A DNA stretch of 64,000 nt, taken from contig JAESIW010000020.1 in the NCBI GenBank assembly GCA_016802295.1, positions 3,809,302-3,873,301 of the forward strand, given 5' to 3'. A model generated the notes under the pieces. That model saw nothing but the letters and a program-made list of their open reading frames with translations, was not told the origin of the DNA and searched no databases. Position numbers and translations under genes: made by a program. This document shows, one piece after another, positions 24,384-34,866 of this stretch (its first letter is position 1; the number at the start of each line of letters is the position of its first letter). This stretch comes from Brachionus rotundiformis. Taxonomy: Eukaryota; Rotifera; Eurotatoria; Ploima; Brachionidae.

Positions 24384-26022
24384 TTTCTTATACAATCAAT
24401 AAAGTTCAAAAAAATTATAGTATTTAATGGAATGAAAGCAAATTTAAATTCTTAAATTTTTGAAAATTCTTTTTCTATTTTATCGTTTCCATAGCAACTA
24501 GAATAGTTAAAATATTTTGTCTTTATAGCAAGGAAAAGTGATTCTTTTTGATATATTAATAGCCGTGCAGAATTATTAATCAGCTATGATAGGTGAAATG
24601 TGATCCATGACGAAAAGAAGATACTTTTAAATTCTGGACATTCAAAGATATTTTTACTATCATTTTAGGAAAAGATGCAATAGCTTTTGAATTATTATGT
24701 ATGTTTTTTATTGAAATAAAAATTAAAATTTTCTAAAAAAAGTTTATTGTGGTTATTTTGATTTAAAATCTATCTAAAGAAGCATAATACATTAAATGGA
24801 TTTTGGCATTTCCTAATCGTTGCCAAAATCATCATAATAATTTAAATTTACTTCATAGTTCGGATTATCAAATCTCATTTGTAAATCACTTGGTGCCACT
24901 ACGGTTTATTGACTGATATATTTCTGATTTTTCTACCGGCCATGGCAGCAAATAAAAATGTTATCTATATTAGACCAATTGATAACCAAACCGTTTAAGA
25001 ATTGTTCATTGTATTCATATGGCTATTTTTCAATACCAATATTCAAGTTTTTTGAAATTTGTTACAATAGAGCAGGACCAAATGTTAAAAATTCTTTTAA
25101 CTTTTTTAATTTGATTCCAATAGTCACACCATTACCAGACTTAAAATTGGTACTCTGCTGCATAATGGATAATGTAGCGTTATTAATGGCTTATTAAACT
25201 TAATTGTCTCATCTTCACTCTTATATCTCGGACCTACTTAGTGACAAATTTTTGTCAACTTTAGCAACAAGTTTTTTAAGGAATTTTCCATTTTATGGTT
25301 CTGATGACGACAATTATAAAATGATAATCAAAAAATAAAAAATAAAGATATTTTTAAACTGTATCTTTTGAACTTTGGAATGAAAAAACAAAATTGTAAT
25401 AGCTTTTGATCGTTCGCAAAATTAATCAGCTGGCAAAACTTGGTATAAAATCGAATCTTTAATGTAAAAATATTCATTTCATTGATACCATTTATCAATA
25501 TTTAAATTGTTTAAGTTCAAAATATGGCTTATATTCATTTCAACATAAGATTCTCAATAGAATGTTATCTTTGCTTATAAAACACTATATTTTCATTATT
25601 CTCCTGGAAATCTAAGGCAGAAATTAAAGAAGAATGACTCGAGAAATTTGAAATATATTTAAGGAAGCATCAGAATCTGATAGAACCAACATCAAAATCA
25701 GTAAATGGCGAAAAAACTTTTGAATATTTTTACCAAAGATTTATAAATTTACAACATTCAAGCATTCAGTTTTCAATAATATCTATTTGATTTTCTCAGA
25801 TTTTGTAAAAAAAATTCAAAAAATTTAACTTAAATATTTCAATGTTTTTTAATTTGTAAAATTTATTTATTATTTTTTAAATAAATGGAGTGTTAATCGG
25901 TCTTTATGACAAGATCACTAGCCGGTTAATTAACCTTGAAATTGAATTGATTTGATTTTCTTGTTTGTGATAAAAAGCTTTGATAAAATTATTATCATTT
26001 ATCAAATATGAAGAAAAAAATT
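24384..26022. other. Intergenic with possible decayed coding relic
   Basis: After the IFT80 promoter, DNA at 24790-25290 reads on the minus strand with fewer stops than this base composition predicts, and 25581-25790 reads on the plus strand with one internal stop. Both have protein-like residue use but I recognise neither. An 80-codon plus-strand frame at 24958-25197 overlaps the first. This may be a degraded insertion beside the tRNA gene, or chance. Confidence 0.3.
24485..24498. promoter_or_regulatory. X-box, RFX transcription factor site
   Basis: GTTTCCATAGCAAC, 102 bases upstream of the IFT80 ATG. It fits the published nematode ciliary X-box consensus RYYNYYWTRRNRAC at all 14 positions and has the two half-sites with an AT spacer known from RFX targets. 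RFX factors drive IFT genes in animals, so position, sequence and gene identity agree. Binding itself is inferred. Confidence 0.8.
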
Positions 26023-26104
26023 CGACGAGGAAGGGATTCGAACCCTCGCGTGCAAAACACAATGGATTAGCAGTCCATCGCCTTAACCACTCGGCCACCT
26101 CGTC
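26023..26104 (-). tRNA. tRNA-Ser (GCT anticodon)
   Basis: Full cloverleaf on the minus strand: acceptor stem GACGAGG/CCTCGTC with seven perfect pairs, D-arm GCCGAGTGGTTAAGGC, anticodon loop CTGCTAA, long variable arm as in class II tRNAs, and T-loop TTCGAAT. The discriminator base is G, as usual for serine. No CCA is encoded. A run of seven T follows on the minus strand (26014-26020) as the RNA polymerase III terminator. An ORF read across it (MAEWLRRW...) is the usual false translation of a tRNA-Ser. Confidence 0.96.
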
Positions 26105-26241
26105 TTCATACTAAACAATATTTGAGACATATGTTTTATTATTAGATTTAAAAAATTAAAATCAAACTTTAAAATTAGTTAGAATAATTTATTAAATTTT
26201 GAAGTAAAATAAAAATATGAATTGTTTGAAACGAGTTTAAT

Positions 26242-28005
26242 TTAATTAATGCGAATTTTAACTAAAGGTTGATACGTATCAGAAGGCTTTTTAACAAAGA
26301 TTGATAGAGTTTTATTATTTAAATCAAAAAGTGCTTTTAAAAACAATAAAATAAATAAATAATAAAAATTTTATATCTTAAATTTACCTGTAGCTATTGT
26401 TTGAAGCTCACTAGTATCATTTTTTCGAGGAGTTCTAAAAATTGGGTAATTTGAATCACCTGTATCAGAAATAATGTCTAATAAATCTTTCAAATTCTTT
26501 GGTCTATCCAAAAGCATTGTTCTTTCTTTTCTTTTCATTGAGCTTTTATTCAGAACTTCATCAATTTCAATTCTCTCATAGCTAAATTTAAATATAAATT
26601 TGAGTATTGTGATTTTTTTAATATCAGAAAGTCGTACTGATTGAAATGATAATAATATTGGGCAGTATAAAATTTATGTGGGTCATTAACATTCGAAATC
26701 ATTTCATCAGATATAATACAATGCTTGGAAACCTTGTTTCCTGAATTTTCATCCGGAGCTATTTCATAATTTAATAGATGAGGGGTAATTTGGTTCAAAT
26801 TTTTTCCATTTTCATTATAATATTCCGAATTCCAGTCAGATTCAATGCTCTTGGGGTCATCACCTACATAGCCTATGTTCATGCAAAATCCGTATGAACA
26901 TGGCACTGTTAGAAAAATTTTTTCCAAATCTCTTAAATTTTGTGCCGAAAGCATCAACCGGTTTAAAATTTGTCGAGCTAATAAACAAAAATTAAAGTCT
27001 ATTAGAAAAGTTTTTTTGTAATTTACGAAAAGAGTTGGTGACCATTAGTTTTGGATAAGTAGCATTAACTCCAAATACAAAGCCAGCCGAATTGAAGCCA
27101 AATGCATTTCCTGGTAAATGGCCAGGATAGCAATAGCAGGTAAATTCCTCTTGTGGAGAACTAACACCTCTAAGAAGAATTAATTTTAAAATTAATCTAA
27201 AATGTTTAAAATATCACTTACTGATAATCACTTGAGGTTATTTTACAGCTAATTAAATAAGCTGACTTGTAAATAGAGGGCGCTGCGTCTTCATTATGAA
27301 TTAAAAAATTCTAAATAAAAATCAAAATTTAAGAAAAATTTCCAAAATATAAAAAATGACTTTTTTACATTTTCTTTGTCAAAAAGCATAAAATCCGAGC
27401 ATTCTTTAAGAGTTTCTTGGTCACGTCTGGTTAACAACTTTGCATCATTTTGACTCGCGACCACGTGCATTAGCTCAACGCGGATATTGATAGCCATTAT
27501 CTTTAAAAAAATTAATTTCATTTGATTTAAACAAAAAATAATAATAAAATTATAAACCCAATTAAAATTTATTTCAGATCCGATTGAAATTCCCCTCATT
27601 TCGTCCACATACCAGGGATAATTTTTGACAATTAAGTTATAATAACCATTGATCATCATACGACCATCTTCGCTCTGAATAAATGGTAGTATGAGCGACT
27701 TGAACTCTTTAAATTCTTCAAAGAATAAGTGAATTTTCTCTTTGAATTCTTTCCCCTTTATTAAAAGATAAAAAACTCTTACTTCAGGTATAAAAGACAT
27801 TTGTCTTAAAGAAACTCTATTTGGATACTTAAAGCCAAATTTGATTTCGTATAACTTTTAATTTTTAAATAATTAACTTTTATCAAAGATATAAGTCGAT
27901 AATTTGGCATTTTTTTCCATTAGGAAATTACTAAAATTAAATTACCATTGCCAAGCCGACTTCATAGTGATTTCCACTGATGTAGAGCTGAGGAATACAT
28001 TGCAT
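26242..28005 (-). CDS. Tan-like hydrolase, peptidase C45 family
   Basis: Eight exons, 28005-27946, 27854-27558, 27500-27369, 27310-27222, 27169-27027, 26977-26638, 26581-26388 and 26333-26242, give 448 residues (Drosophila Tan has 387). The family is of N-terminal nucleophile amidohydrolases that self-cleave before a cysteine; Tan hydrolyses N-beta-alanyl-dopamine and carcinine, and fungal relatives make penicillin. Family blocks seen: QLYISGNHYEVG at the N-terminus, YVDEMRGISIG, then C153 in KECSDFML, the LIHNEDA block, YCYPGHLPGNAFGFNSAGFV, and a C-terminal PRQILNR and TIATG...SIFV ending. The residue before the cysteine is Glu, where family members normally have Gly. The exact substrate cannot be told from sequence. 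Exon 1 to 2 joining is the least certain junction. Confidence 0.85.
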
Positions 28006-29868
28006 TTTGATATTAATAGATAATTTATGTTCTTTTTTAATCAGAAATATCTTATTCTAAAGAACTTGGTTTAGAAATAATAAATCACAAACTTTAACTC
28101 ATAAAAATGTAGATAAAACTATCGACTGTTGATTTTCAAGGTCTTAAATATCAGCTATAAAAATGATAAAGTAAAACCAGTTTGCCTATGCTACAAAAGG
28201 GCGTAGATTTTATTAAAACACTCGAAGAATTTTTATTAAATAAATTAAAAACATCGCTGTATAACTTAGATGATTTGAATTAATACTAATTATTTTTCTA
28301 GATTTAATTAGACCGAATATTATTTCGTATAAATATTATTTTTATTAAAAACAAAAATCAAACTATTTGATCAAAGTATTTTTAATTACGATCTTATTTT
28401 ACAAATGCAACTAGTCTAATTTTTAGGGTATGAACTTAAAAACCAAAGAGTAGCATTTATATATAAATTTTAATGCCGAAAAATAACTTTACTGATCACA
28501 AGATAACTAAGGTTTTTTTAAAACATTACTCGTATTTTTGCTATCATTATAAATATTTAATTTGATATTTAGATAAAATTATTCATTAAGAATAGATCAA
28601 AATTCTGCAAACTAACTATGATTCAAAATCATAAAACAATTAAACTTATCTTGAAAAATTTTAGAATAAACGATCCATAATTTTCATAAACAAATTATTT
28701 TTTATTTAACGAATAGGCTTAACTAACTTAATTTTATTCGTTATATATCATTATTTGATTTAAATTATATCTTATTTGAAAATTTTCATTCTTAAAATAT
28801 AAATATTTAGTCTTGGGAGCTTTTTATTATTTAAATGTGTCATTTAATTATTTATAAATTAAAAAAGTATATACATTTTAAAAGGCTTCGTTTAAAAAAG
28901 CTCAATAGACAATGACGTAGGAAACAATTATTAAATAAATTCAAATTTGTGTGTATTTTTAGCGATATTATAAACCAGTTTGGAAAATTCCAAAAATATG
29001 ATATTGTTTGTAGTCTAGAAGTTAATTATATTTGGAAAAAGTAAAAAGTGGTATTGTTCATGTTTTGGCATGTATAAACATTTAACAAAACATTTTTAAG
29101 GGATTTTTACAAAATTTTAAACAGAATTTTTTTCTCAAAAATTATTTTATTATTCCTCAACTAATTTTATTGTTAATACATTTTTTTTAAATTTTATTCA
29201 AAGTTCATCTTGTTTAAGTATCAATTTTTTTTCAGCTACATTCAAGAAAAAAAAGCTTTCAGAATCCTATAAAAGGAAATAATATTTTATCTGATCGTAT
29301 TTCTTAATTTTAGATTAGAAATAACAAATTAAACATTATTTTTACTAATAATTTTTTTACTCTCTTAATCCAAATAGAGAACATAATGTGAACATTTTTA
29401 ATTATTTTTTAGTTAATTTAATACCTTGAAAATTGCTCTACCAATATTATTTCAAAGCATTCTGAACATTGAGCAGTTGAAAATAACTTAACAATTAGCT
29501 AATTTTTTTCAACAAATGTTTCTTATAATAAATTGATTAATCTTATTCATTGATAAATATCAATGTAATTTTATCATATATTTTGAAAAAAAGTCATCTT
29601 TTTGAATTTTAAAATTAAATATTCTTTTTTAACACAAGCCGTTCACTTCAAACACTTTTAAAAAGCATAAAATATGAATCTTAAAAATTATGATTTCCTA
29701 ACGAAGCATTATATCAACATTTTTAAACTAAAAGTGTGAACAAAAATGTATGAACCTTGTTTCAACAATAAAATATTTATTTAGAATTTTATTAAAATTT
29801 CACTAATTCATAATAATTATTCAATATTCAAATTAATAAAATTGGCTGAGGAAATAACTTGATTATAC
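28006..29868. other. Intergenic between divergent genes
   Basis: 1.9 kb of AT-rich DNA holding the promoters of the Tan-like gene (left) and ADPGK (right). No other feature is supported. Confidence 0.5.
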
Positions 29869-31726
29869 ATGAAAATGAATGATACTTCACGATTAAAATT
29901 ATTGCTGGCTTTTATGACCATGTTTGTTGCTGTTTGTTACCCCATTGTGAAGCCCTTTTTGGAGACTTATCTAGACAATCTATCTGATGATCAAATTTTA
30001 AAATCAAATTTGACAACTTTATCAATCGAGGCTGAAATAATTAAGTCATGGAACAAATTTCTGAAAAAACCCGAGAGAGAAAAGCTCAAAATAGCCATCG
30101 GGTACCTTTAAATTTAATTGTTAGTTTTGAATTTTCTCACAGGAGATCAGGTTAAACCCTGATCTCTAATATAGATAATATTTTTAAAGAATTTTCCCTC
30201 TTATTGTCAAAAATTTAAATTTTTTATCATTAGAATGAACACAAACGTTGACTTGATAATTTCTGGCACTGAGTTTTTCAATAAATTGAAATTAAATGAG
30301 CCGAATGGTATAAGAAACCATCAAGTGATCGAAAATTTGAAGCAATTCAAAGAGTGTTTTTTGCATTTTTTTCGCAAGGGCTCAGCAGCCGAGAGATTTT
30401 TCACCAATTCAGAAGACTTTGAAACAGTTCTTGGACTGGCCAAAGATTTAAAACAGCAGGTTGGAACTCTTAAGTGAAATTTTTATTTTTGTTCTAATAA
30501 GATTTAAAAAAATCAGTGGTTTATTGGAGGAAATGCTGCTCTAATGGCTCAAGGAATAGCCAAGCGATTTTCCAATGCTGAAATTTTGTTAATTGGACCA
30601 GTTGGGCCTAAACTTAAAGAGCTCCTAAATACCAATATTCAAGTACTAGATGATACTTTTGTAGAAAACGATGAAGTTCATCTAATTCTTGAATATGAAG
30701 CTAAAGAAATATTTGAGGACTTACAATCGCCTCAAGCAAATCGCTTCATTGTTTCATATGATGTCAAAAACTCTAGAATGGAGCTGATAGATGAGTTTTT
30801 TAACATTACCTCAATTCAAAAGCCAGATATTACAATCATCTCAGGTCTTCATTTACTTGAAACTCAAAACTTATCCTACAGGTAGATAATATTGCTTCTG
30901 TTTACAAAATTATTATCTTTAATATTTTATTTTATTATTAAAAAGATCAGATACTTTAAAAAAATTAACTAGTCTTCTAAGAAAACGAGAAAACAAAAAA
31001 ATTGTACACCTTGAACTAGGAAGCATTAGCGAAAAGACCCTAATGAAGACAATATTAGATAGTGTATTTAAAAAAAATAAAAATTTTATCTAAAACTTAA
31101 TTCATTTTTATCCATCAAAGGGCCTTTTGTTTGAGGTTAATTCTCTTGGTTTAAATGAGCAAGAATTGCTTTTTTTGGCATTTGCTTCTGAGCATGCTGC
31201 ACATTCTAACTACTTTATGGAAATGAATGGATCGCTTGATCTATCCAAGACAATAGACATAATTGAATGGATTTTCAAAACTTATGGACCCATAGCTAAA
31301 CCAAATAGTCGATTTACCAGAATACATTTTCATTATTTGAAATTTCACATAATTGCTGAAATTGAGGATGGTCCGTGGTTAAATTCAGTATCCTCGTTGA
31401 TTAGTGGCTCCAAAATAGCTGCTAAGCAAGCTTGTGGTTTTGAATTTGACGATTTGAGTAATGAAGTTACATTAGAAGACTATGTTGAGATGAAAATGCC
31501 ATACGAATTGGACGAGAATAAAGACATTTTTCTAAAACTTGGCCAAGACAATGTTTTTAAATTTAATGCTTCCGAACCAATTGTTGAATTTCAGCGCGGA
31601 AACATAAAATTTTATCTAACACCGACGCTTGTTTGCAAAAAGCCCTTGAAAACAGTCGGGTTAGGCGATGCTATAAGCTCGAACGGAATTCTCTATTCAC
31701 AATTTAATTCTTATAAACTAAAATAA
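29869..31726 (+). CDS. ADPGK: ADP-dependent glucokinase
   Basis: Five exons, 29869-30101, 30234-30459, 30517-30881, 30946-31063 and 31121-31726, give 515 residues (human 497). The enzyme phosphorylates glucose using ADP and belongs to the ribokinase-like ADP-specific kinase family. Residues 10-30 (LLLAFMTMFVAVCYPIVKPF) form a hydrophobic segment, fitting the ER location known for animal ADPGK. Family blocks: IGGNAALMAQ near 159, LIGPVGPKL, VHLILEYEA, ANRFIVSYDVKNS, SGLHLLE, SLGLNEQELLFL, and the catalytic VGLGDAIS loop near 494 whose aspartate is the general base. The N-terminal 70 residues are less conserved, as in other animals. Confidence 0.95.
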
Positions 31727-32200
31727 TAATTCATTTTTCTATAATTGATATAACAAAATTAGATAAAATGGTGAAAGACAATTATCTCTAAAAGAGGTTT
31801 ATTTTTTTTACATTTGTTCCATTTAAACCGAATTTTCTTAATAAAAAATTAAAATTAAATCAACAAAAATCATATTAATTTTAATCATAAAATTATTATT
31901 TTAAGTTATAAAAATTTTTATTAGTTAAATTTAAACAAGCTTTGGTAAAAATAAAACTTGATTCATAATTTTTTGATTTGGTCAGCTATAAGATTGTCTA
32001 ACTCGGATGACCACTGCCTTTCATACCTTAATCGCTTATTGAACTCTTACACATTTGCTCCTTGATGCGTGTATTGGTGCACTTGGACACAAGTTAACTA
32101 ATTTTTCATTCTGTTTGTTTAAAGCTCATCAAGACAAATTAAAAATCTGCTTCAAATAATTCTTTCATAAATTTATAATTTAAATTATTTGATTCAAAAA
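31727..32200. other. Short intergenic spacer
   Basis: Separates two plus-strand genes; the MTRES1 promoter must lie here. Nothing else is seen. Confidence 0.5.
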
Positions 32201-32998
32201 ATGCTAAGATCTTTGGCTAGAAGAAATATAAGAGAATTTTTTTTATCAGTTAACTTGACCAAACCAAGTTTCTTGAGAAAAAAATCACTTGATAAACTAA
32301 CCAATGACGCCACATATTTGAATCTGGCTTTTCCATCAAATACAATAAATCAAGTTAGACTCTTGAGCAAAAAAAAAAGTCCCAATAAGCAAAAAAATTT
32401 TAAAGTGAGCCAAAAATAATTTTTTCTGCTCTTAATAATTTAAACAAAACAGACAAAAACTGAATCCGATGAAGAAGATGATTATGAAGACCTAGAAGAC
32501 GACGATGGTGAAGACTTTATTAGTTCTATTGATGCTTCCCAGTTTAGACCAGGGTTTAAAATCACCCAGAAGCATGTGCCGTCTCTTCGAATTGATTCTA
32601 TTCTCGCATCTGGTCTAAACATTTCCAGAAAGTAAATTACTTAATATTCAACTCTAATAATCTGATTCTAATAATTAAAAAGAAAAATAGATGATAGTTT
32701 TTATTCAGGAAAATTGAGACTAAATGGAGAAAAAATTATCAAAAAGAGTCATCCCGTAAAATATTGTGCCATTTTTGTATTAATTTTGTCAATAATTTGT
32801 ACAATTTAGGTCAAAGAAAATGACCGAGTGGACTTGATCGGTGAAATAGATGAAAAATTTGGCAAAAGAAGTCTTAAGCGAGTTTTTCTTTATAAAATAT
32901 TTGAAGAATCGTCAAAAAATAATAAACCAAAAGTTGTTCTCATAAGCTGGAAAGCAGGACTTTTTGAAGAGGACGCATACAAAAATGTTTATGAATAA
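32201..32998 (+). CDS. MTRES1: Mitochondrial transcription rescue factor 1 (S4 domain)
   Basis: Four exons, 32201-32404, 32453-32631, 32683-32755 and 32810-32998, give 214 residues. The start MLRSLARRNIREFF is arginine-rich without acid residues, as in mitochondrial targeting peptides. An acidic stretch (DDYEDLEDDDGED) follows, then an S4-type RNA-binding domain: LRIDSILASGLNISR, then SFYSGKLRLNGEKIIKKSHP and VKENDRVDLI. The tail RVFLYKIFEE...KVVLISWK matches human MTRES1 (C6orf203), which binds mitochondrial RNA and supports transcription or ribosome function in the matrix. An AATAAA overlaps the stop codon and could serve polyadenylation. Confidence 0.9.
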
Positions 32999-33348
32999 AA
33001 TTTATTTTAAAATTACAAACATCGAAAACTAAATTTTTATATAAAATTTATTAGGATTAGATTTTGAGATTACATTCTCATTTTGAAACTTTACTTCTAC
33101 TTTTTTTTAATCTTGATTATACTGGTTGATTGCTCATAAGAACAATTGTAATTATTATTGAAAAATTTTCGACTAATTTTTATCTTATTTGAATAAGATT
33201 GGCATAAAAATTTTTGTTTAATTGTATTATTTGGAAACACTACTGAACAAAATTCACATAAATTGTTTTTATTAGAGAGATATTTTTTTGTTTTGAAATA
33301 AGAGCTATTAATAAGAGAATTTTATTTAGCTTAAAATAGTAAAAATTG

Positions 33349-33591
33349 TTAAATTATATCATACTTTGTTGAAAAACGTGCCTTGAGCATCAATTGGTTC
33401 ATTTTAATAAAATTAAGTTTAAAATTTTTAAACTTGTCACTAAGTTGATGGTAGTCTGGATCTTCACAGTTACCAGTTGTTTTTAGGCCGTTGTTAATCA
33501 ACCCAATTAATTCATTTTGATGTGGCACAAAACTTGCGTCCACAATTGATTTTAAATAAATGAATCTAACCAAAAAAACAAAAGTAAACAT
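33349..33591 (-). CDS. Doubtful small ORF, possible secreted peptide
   Basis: Open frame of 80 residues. The first 18 residues (MFTFVFLVRFIYLKSIVD) are hydrophobic with two basic residues and could be a signal peptide, although the core is broken by arginine and lysine. The rest is polar with a single cysteine. I know no homologue. A frame this long is uncommon at this base composition, but one example in a 64-kb window can be chance. Confidence 0.3.
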   Translation of the reverse strand: MFTFVFLVRFIYLKSIVDASFVPHQNELIGLINNGLKTTGNCEDPDYHQLSDKFKNFKLNFIKMNQLMLKARFSTKYDII

Positions 33592-34866
33592 TTTATTTAT
33601 TTATTTTACAAACATTATGGAATATATATAGCTGCTTCTAAATTGCCAAAATACTCTGAAGATTAAACATCTGCCATTGGTTCACATTTAATTGAAATTT
33701 TTTATCCATTCTTTCGGCCAAGATTAATTTTTAGTGGGATATTTTTAATTTAATTTCTTTGATTTAACATAATCTGCACTTTCAAAAATTATAAGAAATG
33801 ACAAATTAGATTAAAATGTTATTTGACTTTAAAAAGTTTTTTTAAAGCTTAATAATCAGCTTCTCATGATTACTTATCTTTAGATTGTGTAAAATAAAAT
33901 TATTAAAACTTTTGAACACAACATCAAATTAATGCTAATGTCATTTTTTGCTCTTAAATTTGACCTCACTATAAAAATTTATTTTTGAAAAAAATTGAAA
34001 ATATAAAACTTATTATATTCTAAAAATATCAAATTAAATTCCAGTCCCTTTGAACCTTTCATTTGATCTTTAATTCGAAAATTGCCAATCACATAACCTT
34101 TTTGATGGGCAGCTTTTTTTCAGCAATCCGCTGTGGCCTCTCTCTAGAGGAATTCCTATGGTAATTGAGTTTGACCAAATTTTTCGATAAATTGCATTTT
34201 TCTCATAAAAAAAAATAATATATCAGAACATTACTCCAAGACAAAATTAATTTTATCATTTATAATAAAAATAATTCTAAATCAAATTTAATATTCATAA
34301 TTTAATCCAATTTTTAAGGTGCCTAAACATTATGTTATCATTTAAAATGCCAGAAATTTCAAATTTCAACTGTTTATTTGTAAATAATATTAATAATTTG
34401 GGTTCGATCAAACCTTGCATAACTGGAAATTAAATATTAAAATTTGTATCTAAAAATAGCATTTAAAAATTAAATTATCAGATAACACAAATTTTATGTC
34501 AAACTATTAACTCATTTGTCAAATTAAGTGTGAAAAATTTCAAAAGTTATCTTTAGAAATAAGTTATCTTTATAAATCTAAAATTACGAATAATAAAAGA
34601 CAAAATTTGAGATTTTTTGTCTTAATGGATTTTCAGTTTAGCTTAACTGTTTTAGATCAGACAATTTTTAAAACTGATATTTATACAGACGCAGTGTAAG
34701 TGCAGCTTTAAAAATTTCAAGACTCAAATTTTTTAATTCATCATTCTTTAAGACAAGTACCCGGTCGTATATACCGAATAGCTTAGCTTTTTAAGTTAAA
34801 ATAAAATTTTTGTTCAAAAATTAGGCTCCAAAATTTTATAAATCTTACTACATTATTTAGTTTAGT
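33592..34866. other. Intergenic upstream of SHPRH
   Basis: 1.3 kb of AT-rich DNA. It contains the SHPRH promoter. No ORF or RNA gene is seen. Confidence 0.5.

Noticed and set aside
25904..26098. Minus-strand ORF beginning MAEWLRRW
   Set aside because: It is the translation of the tRNA-Ser gene and its flank, a common artefact.
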